DNA from: Ctena decussata
Taxonomy: Eukaryota; Mollusca; Bivalvia; Lucinida; Lucinidae
Assembly: GCA_963989385.1 (NCBI GenBank)
Contig: OZ022500.1
Coordinates: 16,630,460 to 16,694,459 of the forward strand
Direction of reading: 5' to 3'
Length of the DNA: 64,000 bases
This document shows, piece by piece, positions 26,101 to 41,100 of this stretch. Below the pieces are notes generated by a model. The model had not been told where the DNA came from and ran no database searches. It saw nothing but the letters and a program-made list of their open reading frames with translations. Made by a program: the position numbers and the translations under genes. Numbering within the stretch: the first letter of the stretch is position 1; each line of letters opens with the position of its first letter.

Positions 26101-29100
26101 ATGCCATTTCGCAAATCCTTGTGAGCTGGCAATTGGCAACTGGTAACCAGATGCCAATTCGACTTGAAAGTGTTTTAGACTATTTAAACTGAATAGGAAA
26201 CCGACAAACGACACCCAGATGCCAATTTGCAAATTCTTGTGAACTGGCAACTGACAAATGGCAGTCAGATGCCAGTTCGATTTGCGACGATTTCAGACGA
26301 TTAAAGCTACATAGGAAACCGGCTAACGCCAGCTAGTTGCCAATTCGCTAATTCTACTGAACTGCCAACTGGCAGCGAGATGCCAATTCGCTTTGAGAGT
26401 GTTTAAGACGATTAAAGCTACATAGGAAACCGGTAAACGGCAGAAAGATGCCAATTCGAAAATTCTTATGAATTGTCAACTGGCAACTGGCAGCCAGATG
26501 CCAATTCGATTTGAGAGGGTTTATACCGATAAAAGGTATATCGGAAACCGACAAACGACATCCAGATGCCAATTTGCAAATTCTTGTGAACTGGCAACTG
26601 GCAGTCAGATGCCAATTCGATTTAAGAGTGTTAAAAACGATTAAAGCTACATAGGAAACTGGTAAACGGCAGCCAGATGCCATTTGGAAATGTTTAATGA
26701 ATTGTCAACTGGCATCTGGCAGCCAGATGCCAATTCGATTTGAGAGGACTTATGCAGGTTAAAGCCAAATAGGATACCGGCAAACAACATCCAGTTGCCA
26801 ATTCGCTAATTCTTGTAAACTGGCAACTGGCAGTCAGATGCCAATTCGATTTGATAGGGTATCAGACGATAAAAGCTACATAGAAAACCGGCAAACCGCA
26901 GTCAGATGCAAATTTGGTAATTTGCCTGAACTGGCAGTTGGCAGTCAGATGCCAATTCGATTTGAGACGCTTTCAGACGATAAAAGCTACATATGGAACC
27001 GGTAAACGGCAGCCAGCTGCCAAATCAAAATTTTTATGAATTGTCAACTGGAAACTGGCAGCCAGATGCCAATCGAATTGAGAGTGTCTAAACCGATAAA
27101 ATGTAAATAGAAAATCTGCAAACGACACCCAGATGCCATTTAGCAAATCCTTGTGAACTGGCAATTGGCAACTGGTAGTCAGATGCCAATTCGAATTGAG
27201 AGTGTTTTAGACTATTTAAACTGAATAGGAAACCGACAAACGACATCCAGATGCCAATTCGCAAATTCTTGTGAACTGGCAACTGACAAATGGCAGTCAG
27301 ATGCCAGTTCGATTTGCGACGATTTCAGACGATTAAAGCTACATAGGAAACCGGCTAACGCCAGCTAGTTGCCAATTCGCTAATTCTACTGAACTGCCAA
27401 CTGGCAGCAAGATGCCAATTCGCTTTGAGAGTGTTTAAGACGATTAAAGCTACATAGGAAACCGGTAAACGGCAGAAAGATGCCGATTCGGAAATTCTTA
27501 TGAATTGTCAACTGGCAACTGGCAGCCAGATGCCAATTCGATTTGAGAGGGCTTATACCGATAAAAGGTATATCGGAAACCGACAAACGACATCCAGATA
27601 CCAATTTGCAAATTCTTGTGAACTGGCAACTGGCAGTCAGATGCCATTTCGATTTGAGAGTGTTTAAAACGATTAAAGCTACATAGGAAACTGGTAAACG
27701 GCAGCCAGATGCCATTTGGAAATGTTTAATGAAATGTCAACTGGCAACTGGCAGCCAGATGCCAATTCGATTTGAGAGGACTTATGCAGGTTAAAGCCAA
27801 ATAGGATACCGGCAAACAACATCCAGTTGCCAATTCGCTAATTCTTGTAAACTGGCAACTGGCAGTCAGATGCCAATTCGATTTGATAAGGTATCAGACG
27901 ATAAAAGCTACATAGAAAACCGGCAAACTGCAGTCAGATGCAAATTTGGTAATTTGCCTGAACTGGCAGTTGGCAGTCAGATGCCAATTCGATTTGAGAC
28001 GCTTTCAGACGATAAAAGCTACATATGGAACCGGTAAACGGCAGCCAGCTGCCAAATCAAAATTTTTATGAATTGTCAACTGGAAACTGGCAGCCAGATG
28101 CCAATCGAATTGAGGGTGTCTAAACCGATAAAATGTAAATAGGAAACCTGCAAACGACACCCAGATGCCATTTCGCAAATCCTTGTGAACTGGCAATTGG
28201 CAACTGGTAGGCAGATGCCAATTCGATTTGAGAGTGTTTTAGACTATCTAAACTGAATAGGAAACCGACAAACGACATCCAGATGCCAATTCGCAAATTT
28301 TTGTGAACTGGCAACTGACAAATGGCAGTCAGATGCCATTTCGATTTGCGACGATTTCAGACCATTAAAGCTACATAGGAAACCGGCTAACGCCAGCTAG
28401 TTGCCAATTCGCTAATTCTTGTAAACTGGCAACTGGCAGTCAGATGCCAATTCGATTTGATAAGGTATCAGACGATAAAAGCTACATAGAAAACCGGCAA
28501 ACTGCAGTCAGATGCAAATTTGGTAATTTGCCTGAACTGGCAGTTGGCAGTCAGATGCCAATTCGATTTGAGACGCTTTCAGACGATAAAAGCTACATAT
28601 GGAACCGGTAAACGGCAGCCAGCTGCCAAATCAAAATTTTTATGAATTGTCAACTGGAAACTGGCAGCCAGATGCCAATCGAATTGAGGGTGTCTAAACC
28701 GATAAAATGTAAATAGGAAACCTGCAAACGACACCCAGATGCCATTTCGCAAATCCTTGTGAACTGGCAATTGGCAACTGGTAGGCAGATGCCAATTCGA
28801 TTTGAGAGGGTTTTAGACTATTTAAACTGAATAGGAAACCGACAAACGACATCCAGATGCCAATTCGCAAATTCTTGTGAACTGGCAACTGACAAATGGC
28901 AGTCAGATGCCAGTTCGATTTGCGACGATTTCAGACGATTAAAGCTACATAGGAAACCGGCTAACGCCAGCTAGTTGCCAATTCGCTAATTCTACTGAAC
29001 TGCCAACTGGCAGCGAGATGCCAATTCGCTTTGAGAGTGTTTAAGACGATTAAAGCTACATAGGAAACCGGTAAACGGCAGAAAGATGCCAATTCGAAAA

Positions 29101-32100
29101 TTCTTATGAATTGTCAACTGGCAACTGGCAGCCAGATGCCAATTCGATTTGAGAGGGTTTATACCGATAAAAGGTATATCGGAAACCGACAAACGACATC
29201 CAGATGCCAATTTGCAAATTCTTGTGAACTGGCAACTGGCAGTCAGATGCCAATTCGATTTAAGAGTGTTAAAAACGATTAAAGCTACATAGGAAACTGG
29301 TAAACGGCAGCCAGATGCCATTTGGAAATGTTTAATGAATTGTCAACTGGCATCTGGCAGCCAGATGCCAATTCGATTTGAGAGGACTTATGCAGGTTAA
29401 AGCCAAATAGGATACCGGCAAACAACATCCAGTTGCCAATTCGCTAATTCTTGTAAACTGGCAACTGGCAGTCAGATGCCAATTCAATTTGATAGGGTAT
29501 CAGACGATAAAAGCTACATAGAAAACCGGCAAACCGCAGTCAGATGCAAATTTGGTAATTTGCCTGAACTGGCAGTTGGCAGTCAGATGCCAATTCGATT
29601 TGAGACGCTTTCAGACGATAAAAGCTACATATGGAACCGGTAAACGGCAGCCAGCTGCCAAATCAAAATTTTTATGAATTGTCAACTGGAAACTGGCAGC
29701 CAGATGCATTTCGAATTGAGGGTGTCTAAACCGATAAAATGTAAATAGGAAACCTGCAAACGACACCCAGATGCCATTTCGCAAATCCTTTTGAACTGGC
29801 AATTGGCAACTGGTAGGCAGATGCCAATTCGATTTGAGAGTGTTTTAGACTATTTAAACTGAATAGGAAACCGACAAACGACATCCAGATGCCAATTCGC
29901 AAATTCTTGTGAACTGGCAACTGACAAATGGCAGTCAGATGCCAGTTCGATTTGCGACGATTTCAGACGATTAAAGCTACATAGGAAACCGGCTAACGCC
30001 AGCTAGTTGCCAATTCGCTAATTCTACTGAACTGCCAACTGGCAGCGAGATGCCAATTCCCTTTGAGAGTGTTTAAGACGATTAAAGCTACATAGGAAAC
30101 CGGTAAACGGCAGAAAGATGCCAATTCGAAAATTCTTATGAATTGTCAACTGGCAACTGGCAGCCAGATGCCAATTCGATTTGAGATGGTTTATACCGAT
30201 AAAAGGTATATCGGAAACCGACAAACGACATCCAGATGCCAATTTGCAAATTCTTGTGAACTGGCAACTGGCAGTCAGATGCCAATTCGATTTGAGAGTG
30301 TTAAAAACGATTAAAGCTACATAGGAAACTGGTAAACGGCAGCCAGATGTCATTTGGAAATGTTTAATGAATTGTCAACTGGCATCTGGCAGCCAGATGC
30401 CAATTCGATTTGAGAGGACTAATGCAGGTTAAAGCCAAATAGGATACCGGCAAACAACATCCAGTTGCCAATTCGCTAATTCTTGTAAACTGGCAACTGG
30501 CAGTCAGATGCCAATTCGATTTGATAGGGTATCAGACGATAAAAGCTACGTAGAAAACCGGCAAACCGCAGTCAGATGCAAATTTGGTAATTTGCCTGAA
30601 CTGGGAGTTGGCAGTCAGATGCCAATTCGATTTGAGACGCTTTCAGACGATAAAAGCTACATATGGAACCGGTAAACGGCAGCCAGCTGCCAAATCAAAA
30701 TTTTTATGAATTGTCAACTGGAAACTGGCAGCCAGATGCTAATCGAATTGAGAGTGTCTAAACCGATAAAATGTAAATAGGAAATCTGCAAACGACACCC
30801 AGATGCCATTTCGCAAATCCTTGTGAACTGGCAATTGGCAACTGGTAGTCAGATGCCAATTCGATTTGAGAGTGTTTTAGACTATTTAAACTGAATAGGA
30901 AACCGACAAACGACATCCAGATGCCAATTCGCAAATTCTTGTGAACTGGCAACTGACAAATGGCAGTCAGATGCCAGTTCGATTTGCGACGATTTCAGAC
31001 GATTAAAGCTACATAGGAAACCGGCTAACGCCAGCTAGTTGCCAATTCGCTAATTCTACTGAACTGCCAACTGGCAGCAAGATGCCAATTTGCTTTGAGA
31101 GTGTTTAAGACGATTAAAGCTACATAGGAAACCGGTAAACGGCAGAAAGATGCCGATTCAGAAATTCTTATGAATTGTCAACTGGCAACTGGCAGCCAGA
31201 TGCCAATTCGATTTGAGAGGGCTTATACCGATAAAAGGTATATCGGAAACCGACAAACGACATCCAGATACCAATTTGCAAATTGTTGTGAACTGGCAAC
31301 TGGCAGTCAGATGCCAATTCGATTTGAGAGTGTTAAAAACGATTAAAGCTACAAAGGAAACTGGTAAACGGCAGCCAGATGCCATTTGGAAATGTTTAAT
31401 GAAATGTCAACTGGCAACTGGCAGCCAGATGCCAATTCGATTTGAGAGGACTTATGCAGGTTAAAGCCAAAAAGGATACCGGCAAACAACATCCAGTTGC
31501 CAATTCGCTAATTCTTGTAAACTGGCAACTGGCAGTCAGATGCCAATTCGATTTGATAAGGTATCAGACGATAAAAGCTACATAGAAAACCGGCAAACTG
31601 CAGTCAGATGCAAATTTGGTAATTTGCCTGAACTGGCAGTTGGCAGTCAGATGCCAATTCGATTTGAGACGCTTTCAGACGATAAAAGCTACATATGGAA
31701 CCGGTAAACGGCAGCCAGCTGCCAAATCAAAATTTTTATGAATTGTCAACTGGAAACTGGCAGCCAGATGCCAATCGAATTGAGGGTGTCTAAACCGATA
31801 AAATGTAAATAGGAAACCTGCAAACGACACCCAGATGCCATTTCGCAAATCCTTGTGAACTGGCAATTGGCAACTGGTAGGCAGATGCCAATTCGATTTG
31901 AGAGTGTTTTAGACTATTTAAACTGAATAGGAAACCGACAAACGACATCCAGATGCCAATTCGCAAATTCTTGTGAACTGGCAACTGACAAATGGCAGTC
32001 AGATGCCAGTTCGATTTGCGACGATTTCAGACGATTAAAGCTACATAGGAAACCGGCTAACGCCAGCTGTTGCCAATTCGCTAATTCTACTGAACTGCCA

Positions 32101-35100
32101 ACTGGCAGCGAGATGCCAATTCGCTTTGAGAGTGTTTAAGACGATTAAAGCTACATAGGAAACTGGTAAACGGCAGAAAGATGCCAATTCGAAAATTCTT
32201 ATGAATTGTCAACTGGCAACTGGCAGCCAGATGCCAATTCGATTTGAGAGGGTTTATACCGATAAAAGGTATATCGGAAACCGACAAACGACATCCAGAT
32301 GCCAATTTGCAAATTCTTGTGAACTGGCAACTGGCAGTCAGATGCCAATTCGATTTGAGAGTGTTAAAAACGATTAAAGCTACATAGGAAACTGGTAAAC
32401 GGCAGCCAGATGCCATTTTGAAATGTTTAATGAAATGTCAACTGGCAACTGGCAGCCAGATGCCAAATCGATTTGAGAGGACTTATGCAGGTTAAAGCCA
32501 AATAGGATACCGGCAAACAACATCCAGTTGCCAATTCGCTAATTCTTGTAAACTGGCAACTGGCAGTCAGATGCCAATTCGATTTGATAAGGTATCAGAC
32601 GATAAAAGCTACATAGAAAACCGGCAAACTGCAGTCAGATGCAAATTTGGTAATTTTCCTGAACTGGCAGTTGGCAGTCAGATGCCAATTCGATTTGAGA
32701 CGCTTTCAGACGATAAAAGCTACATATGGAACCGGTAAACGGCAGCCAGCTGCCAAATCAAAATTTTTATGAATTGTCAACTGGAAACTGGCAGCCAGAT
32801 GCCAATCGAATTTAGGGTGTCTAAACCGATAAAATGTAAATAGGAAACCTGCAAACGACACCCAGATGCCATTTCGCAAATCCTTGTGAACTGGCAATTG
32901 GCAACTGGTAACCAGATGCCAATTCGATTTGAGAGTGTTTTAGACTATTTAAACTGAATAGGAAACCGACAAACGACATCCAGATGCCAATTCGCAAATT
33001 CTTGTGAACTGGCAACTGACAAATGGCAGTCAGATGCCAGTTCGATTTGCGACGATTTCAGACGATTAAAGCTACATAGGAAACCGGCTAACGCCAGCTT
33101 GTTGCCAATTCGCTAATTCTACTGAACTGCCAACTGGCAGCGAGATGCCAATTCGCTTTGAGAGTGTTTAAGACGATTAAAGCTACATAGGAAACTGGTA
33201 AACGGCAGAAAGATGCCAATTCGAAAATTCTTATGAATTGTCAACTGGCAACTGGCAGCCAGATGCCAATTCGATTTGAGAGGGTTTATACCGATAAAAG
33301 GTATATCGGAAACCGACAAACGACATCCAGATGCCAATTTGCAAATTCTTATGAACTGGCAACTGGCAGTCAGATGCCAATTCGATTTGAGACAGTTAAA
33401 AACGATTAAAGCTACATAGGAAACTGGTAAACGGCAGCCAGATGCCATTTGGAAATGTTTAATGAAATGTCAACTGGCAACTGGCAGCCAGATGCCAATT
33501 CGATTTGAGAGGGCTTATGCAGGTTAAAGCCAAATAGGATACCGGCAAACAACATCCAGTTGCCAATTCGCTAATTCTTGTAAACTGGCAACTGGCAGTC
33601 AGATGCCAATTCGATTTGATAAGGTATCAGACGATAAAAGCTACATAGAAAACCGGCAAACTGCAGTCAGATGCAAATTTGGTAATTTTCCTGAACTGGC
33701 AGTTGGCAGTCAGATGCCAGTTCGATTTGAGACGCTTTCAGACGATAAAAGCTACATATGGAACCGGTAAACGGCAGCCAGCTGCCAAATCAAAATTTTT
33801 ATGAATTGTCAACTGGAAACTGGCAGCCAGATGCCAATCGAATTGAGGGTGTCTAAACCGATAAAATGTAAATAGGAAACCTGCAAACGACACCCAGATG
33901 CCATTTCGCAAATCCTTGTGAACTGGCAATTGGCAACTGGTAGGCAGATGCCAATTCGATTTGAGAGTGTTTTAGACTATTTAAACTGAATAGGAAACCG
34001 ACAAACGACATCCAGATGCCAATTCGCAAATTCTTGTGAACTGGCAACTGACAAATGGCAGTCAGATGCCAGTTCGATTTGCGACGATTTCAGACGATTA
34101 AAGCTACATAGGAAACCGGCTAACGCCAGCTAGTTGCCAATTCGCTAATTCTACTGAACTGCCAACAGGCAGCGAGATGCCAATTCGCTTTGAGAGTGTT
34201 TAAGACGATTAAATCTACATAGGAAACCGGTAAACGGCAGAAAGATGCCAATTCTAAAATTCTTATGAATTGTCAACTGGCAACTGGCAGCCAGATGCCA
34301 ATTCGATTTGAGAGGGTTTATACCGATAAAAGGTATATCGGAAACCGACAAACGACATCCAGATGCCAATTTGCAAATTCTTGTGAACTGGCAACTGGCA
34401 GTCAGATGCCAATTCGATTTGAGAGTGTTAAAAACGATTAAAGCTACATAGGAAACTGGTAAAAGGCAGCCAGATGCCATTTGGAAATGTTTAATGAATT
34501 GTCAACTGGCAGTTGGCAGTCAGATGACAATTCGATTTGAGACGGTCTCAGACGATAAAAGCTACAAAGGAAACCGAAAAACGGCAGCCAGACGCAAATT
34601 CGCTAATTCTCCTGAACTGGCAAATTGCAACTGGCAGTCAGATGCCAATTCGATTCATGAGTCTTTAAGACAATTTAAGCCTTGTAAGAAACCGGCAAAC
34701 AGAAGACAGATGCCAATTCGTTTGTGCTTGCGAATTCCCTAATGCTTGCGAATTGGCAACTGACAACTTGCAGCCACTTGCCAATTCGATTTGAGAGGTT
34801 TTAAGACGATTAAAGCAACATAGGAAACCGGCAAATTGTAGCCAGATGCCAATTCGAAAATGTTTATGAACTGGCATCAGGCAACTGGCAGCCAGATTCG
34901 ATTTGAGAGTGTTAAAAACGATTAAAGCTACATAGGTAACCGCTAAACGGCAGCCAGATGCCAATTGGAAATGTTTAATGAATTGTCAACTGGCATCCAG
35001 ATGCCATTTCGATTTGAGAGGACTAATGCAGGTTAAAGCCAAATGTGATACCGGCAAACAACATCCAGATGCCAATTCGCTATTTCTTGTACACTGGCAA

Positions 35101-38100
35101 CTGGCAGTCAGATGCCAATTCGATTTGATAGGGTATCAGACGATTAAAGCTACATAGAAAACCGGCAAACTGCAGTCAGATGCAAATTTGGTAATTTTTT
35201 CTTGAACTGGCAACTGGCAGTCAGATGCCAATTCGATTTGAGACGGTTTCAGACGATAAAAGCTACATAGTGAACCAGTAAACGGCAGCCAGATGCCAAT
35301 TCAAATTTTCTATGAATTGTCAACTGGCAACTGGCAGCCAGATGCCAATATGATTCGAGAGTGTCTAAGACGTGAAATGTAAATAGGAAACCTGCAAACG
35401 ACATCAAAAAGCCAATTCGAAATTCTTGTGAACTGGCAATTGGCAACTGGCAGTCAGATGCCAATTCGACTTGAGAGTGTTTAAGACGATTTAAACTGAA
35501 GAGGAAACCGACAAACGATATCCAGACGCCAATTCGCAAATTCTTCAGAACTGGCAACTGGCAAATGGCAGTCAGATGCCAATTCGGTTTGGGACGCTTT
35601 CAGACGATTAAAGCTACATAGGAAACCGGCAAACGGCAGCCAGATGCCAATTCTACTGAACTGCCAACTGGCAGCCAGATCCCAATCCGAGTTGAGAGTG
35701 TTTAAGACAATTAAAACCATGTCGGAAATCGGCAAACGGCATCCAGATGCCAATTCGCTAATTCTTTTATACTTGCAACTGGCAGCCAGATGCCAATTCG
35801 ATTTGAGAGGGTTTAAGACGATTCAAGCTAAATAGGTATCTAGCAAAAGGCAACGGCATGCCAGTTCGCTAATTCTTGTGAATTCGCAACTGGCAACTGG
35901 CAGCCATTTGCCAATTCGATTAGAGAGGTTTTAGGACGATTACAGCTACATAGGAAACCACCAGCCAGATACCAATTTGAAATTTTTTATGAATTGTAGA
36001 CTGGCAACTGGCAGACAGATGCCTATTCGATTTAAGAGTGTTTAGACGATTTAAACTAAATAGGAAATCATCAAACGACATCCCGATGCCAATTCGGAAA
36101 TTCTTGTAAACAGGCAAATGGCAACTGGTAGTCAGATCCCAATTCGATAAGAGACGGTTTCAGACAATTAAAGCTACATAGGAAACCAGTAAACGGCAGC
36201 CATATGCCAATTTGCTAATTCTCCTGAACGGGCAACTGGAAGCCAGATGCCAATTCGATTTAAAAGTGTTTAAATCGATCAAAGGTAAATACGAAACCGG
36301 TAGCCAGATGCCAATTCGAACATGTTTATGAATTTTTATGAATTGTCAACTGGCAACTGGCAGCTAGATGCCAGTTCGAGCTGAGAGTGTTAAAGACGAT
36401 AAAAGCTAAATATGTAACCGGCGAATGATATCCAGATGTCTATTCGACAGGTCGTGTGAACTGGCAACTGGCAACTGGCAGTCAGATGCCAATTCGATTT
36501 TAGACGGTTCCAATTATTAAAGCTTCATAGAAAGCCAGATGCCAATTCGCTTATTCTACTGAACTTGCAACTGGCAACTGGCAGCGAGATGCCAATTCGA
36601 TTTGAGAGTGTTAAAGACTATTAAAGCTACATAGGAAACCGGTAAACGGCAGCCAGATGCCAAATTGAAATGTTTTATGAATTGTAAACTGGCAACTGAC
36701 AACCACATGCCAATTTATTTTGAGAGGGTTTATGCCGATTAAAGCTATATACGAAACCGGCAAACGACATCCAGATGCCAATTTGCAAATTCTTGTGAAC
36801 TGGCAACGGGCTGTCAGATACCAATTCGATCTGAGACGGTTTCAGATGATTAAAGCTACATAGGGACTGGAAAACGGCAGCCAGATGCCAATTCGCTAAT
36901 TCTCCTGAACTGGCAACTGGCAGTCAGATGCCAATTCGATTCATGAGCCTTTAAGACAATTTAAGCAATGTAGGAAACCGGCAAACGGAAGCCAGATGCC
37001 AATTCGCTAATGCTTGCGAATTCGCTCATGCTTGCGAATTGGCAACTGGTAACTTGCAGCCAGATGCCAATTCGATTTTAGAGAGTTTAAGACGATTAAA
37101 GCAACACAGGAAACCGGCAAAAGGCGGCCAAATGCCAATTCGAATTTTATTTATGAATTGGCAACTGGCAACTGGCAGTCAGATGCTAATTCGATTCGAT
37201 AGGGTATCAGACGATTAAAGATACATAGGAAACCGGCAAACGGCAGTCAGATGCAAATTCGTTAATTCTCCTGAACTGTCAACTGGCAGTCAGATGCTAA
37301 TTCGATTTAAGAGTAATAAAGACAATCAAAGCCAAGTAGGAAATCGGCAATCGGCAGCCAGATGACAATTCGGAAATTTTTGCGAATTGGCGACTGGCAG
37401 CCAGATGCCAATTCGATTTGACAGGGTTAAAGACGATTAAACCATATAGGAAACCGGCAAACGACATCCAGATGCGAATTCGCAAATTCGTGTGACCTGG
37501 CAACTGGCAGCCAGATGTCAATGCGATTAGAGAGGGTTTCAGACGATAAAAGCTACATATGAAGCCGGTAAACGGCAGCCAGATGCCAATTCGAATTTTT
37601 TTGATGATTTGTCAACTGGCAACTGGCAGCCAGATGCAAATTGGAATTGAGAGTGTCTAAGACGAAAAAAGCCAATAGGAAACCGGCAAACGAAATCCAG
37701 ATGCCAATTCGCCAATTCTTGTGAACTGGCAATTGGCAACTGGTAGTCAGATGCCACTTCGATTTGATAAGGTATCAGACGATTAAAACTACATAGGAGA
37801 CCGGCAAACGGCAGCCAGATGCAAATTCGCTAATTCTCCTGATTTGGCAGCTGGCAGTCAGATGCCAATCGATTTGAGTGTTAAAGACAGTTAAAGCCAT
37901 GTAGGAAATCGGCAAACGGCAGACAGATGCCATTTCGAAACTTTTTGTGAATTGGCAACTGGCAGCTGGCAGCCAGATGCCATTTCGGTTTGAGAGGGTT
38001 TATGCCGATTGAAGCTAAATAGGAAACCGGGAAACGACATCCAGATGCGAATTCGCGAATTCGTGTGAACTGGCAACTGGCAGTCAGATGCCAATTCGAT

Positions 38101-41100
38101 TTGAGAGGTTTTCAGACGATTAAAGCTATATATCGTCTACTGAGCGCAAAACTATGGTAACTACATTTTTTGCAAATTGTTCAGGAGAAGGAATTTATCT
38201 TACCAAGGCAGTTAGAAAAACATTCATGTAGATTACAACTTTTAGCTAATTACAGAGAACAAGAAAAGAATTACCTCATTTATTTTATGTATAACTGAGA
38301 AAAATGGAAAAATGTGTACTTACAACAATAATGCACTGAAAACTGTGAGCGCAAAACTACGGTAAGTGCACTTACCATAGTTTTGCACTCGCTATAATTG
38401 CACTTACAATATTTTTGCACTCATTTAATGTAAGATAATGAGAAATGCAGCAGTTTTGTGTCGTGTTATTATTCAAGATTAATTTATATAACTTATTTAA
38501 GGCAATATATTAAAAGTGAGCTGTTTTATTTGAAGGTTTTCTAAATTTTTTTTCCATATTTTCCCTAATAAAACAGCTGGGTTGGGTAACTGGGATAGAG
38601 ATCCACTGTTAATTGGTTAAGTTTTGACCAAATTATGTTATTTTGATGCCCTAATTTCACTGAAAATATCTCAATAAAATGTCAGTTGTACAGCTAATAA
38701 GGGTCATGGTTTTCTTGCTTGCCAAAACAAGGACAATATTGAAGTCTTCCACACAGTGTGCACTTAAAAATACCAAAAAAGCAAGAACTTGATATGCCCA
38801 CAGGGTTTTAAATTTTATGCGACAGTCTGCATGCTTAGTGATTAACCCAATCACTGTTGATAACTTTGCTGCACTCTTTAATTGCACACCGGGGGATCGG
38901 GCGTCAGACTCTATGATGGCCTCGACCTAAAGCTATATATTTTAGTTGGTTGGGACCGGAGCCTTTTTGTCTGTTGCTGGGTCCACCGGGGCTCAACTGG
39001 TGACCTTCTTTTGCTTCAGGTTTCCAGTGGGGTTGTTTGGCAGGCCAGGGATCTCCACCTGTCAGACGGCCCGTTGTATCTGTTGAGTCCTCGTCTTTGC
39101 TTCTTCATGGTGTTGAAATTTGATTTATGTGTTTACCGTGATGATTCATTGACGAGTTAAGAGTGTTATCATGCGAACCGAACAGCCGACTAAATGTTTT
39201 GTACCACCTCAGAAACTGAGGGTGAGGTTGGGCCTGTAAAATCGAATTAAGCCCCCCCCCCCCCCCCCCCAGTAATTCATTACTGACCGTTCCAAGGCGG
39301 TAGTTCTGTTGTGGTTCTCTGTTGCCTGTTTTTTGTGTCAGAGTTTCTGTGATGTTTTACCTTATGTATGTTCTTATTATTTTTGGTTCGGTTTGGGTTG
39401 CTGAGTGGCCAGCTTTTGGGAACAAGCTGCTCACTCGGTTGGCCATATGTTCTCTGTATCTTGATTATTTGTAATCTTAGTTGTTTCCAACTATGGTTTG
39501 AGGGCAGGATTTGGATTTTGATTGTTTCAGTTCCTGGTCTTTGCATACTTTTTACTTTTAGTTAATCTAATAATTATTTGGGTCTAATATCATTACCCTC
39601 AGTGTCAGACAGAGAAAATATATGTGTGAAGGGTTTGGGCAACAAATACACCATATAAAAGGTGTTACAAATGGAGATTGAAGTTTAATACTGAAAGGAT
39701 ATAGAAACCCAGGGTAACTAAATATGGATTTTTTAACTTTGTTTAACATCATGAACATTAGTAAGATAATTATCTGGATCACTATGCAATAAACCTGGTG
39801 CCAAAAGTTACTCAAGCATGTAACATACCATGGCAGGTAGACCAGGAAAAGCAAAAAAACTCTGACAGAATAATACTGACAAGTTTCTCAAGACATCTTG
39901 TCATACCATTTGATACTCTAAAGGTTTACACACTAATTTCTGCTTGCATCTCCTGCACTCATGGTACAGTTGAGTGAAGTTCAGGGTATGGCGTTGTAAT
40001 TAATGCAAAGTCAAAGCAACAGCAGGTCGCAATCAATTTTTGAATTGTCAATGTTTATATCACTTATGAGTTTGGACTTATGATTTTGGTACTTTGACCA
40101 TTTTCATTTTGGACTGAACTTTTCCATCATGAGTCTGTCTTGTCAATTATCTTAGAGAAACCGGAATGCTTACTGACCGACCGTGATCGGGACATGCATG
40201 CATAACAACACAACATCAGGACAGGGCTACACATTTTGCTCATCTGTATAATTACCACCTTACTACTACTGAAATGGCAAGCAATTCGGAAAGCAGTCAT
40301 AATCATTGCATTGACCCCAAAACTTTAAGGAACCCACTGCGAGAGGTGAGTCTGCAAAGTAGACATCCCTACATTGGCATACCCAATACAACTGATCTGT
40401 CTCACTTTAGGATACTGGGGGTACCTTCAAATTGTTTTCAGTTACTCAAGAATTAAAGGCCCCATTGCTCTGTTAGCATGAAAAATTATATCATGAGGTA
40501 TCGGTGCAAGCTTCTCTCTTTATATAGTTTCTACATTGTAAATGACCATAATTAGCCAGCTTTAAACAAATAAAACATCCTAGAGTTTCACAAAAACGTT
40601 TTGAAAATTTATTTGGGTCATTTTAGTTGGCAACTAAAATGACCTACTTTCGATTTCATTACTTTGAATAAAATGGTAAAAATACAATGTACAGTCTGGA
40701 GCCCCAATCACTATTCCGCTTATGTTTATGTAGCATTGCTAGACGGGAAACTAGAACAGTAAATTGTATTTTGTTGACCAATTTGTTATTTTTAGCTCAC
40801 CTGTCAAGGTGAGCTTATAGTATAGACTTGGTCCGTCGTCGTCGGCGTCGGCGTCTGCGTCGGCGTCGGCGTCCACAATTTTAAACATCTTCTTCTCAGA
40901 AACCACTGGGTGGATTGAAGCCAAATTTCATATGGAGCCTTAACAGGATGGGGGAACGAAAGTTTATATATTTGGTCCAGGTCACATGACCAAGATGGCC
41001 GCCACGCCCATATATGGTAAAAACCCTTCAAAAATCTTCTTCTCCAGAACCGAAAGGCCTATGACCTTGAAACTTGGTATGTAGCATCGGGCATGCGGGC

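Noticed and set aside
24885..34498. Dozens of conserved 60-110-codon ORFs (for example MASGCRLPVSYVALIV..)
   Set aside because: They recur with the 1,032-bp satellite period and come from repeat sequence; conservation reflects homogenisation, not coding.
39280..39546. 88-codon minus-strand ORF beginning MQRPGTETIK
   Set aside because: Low-complexity Asn/Lys/Gln content beside a poly-C tract, no family and no transposase motif.
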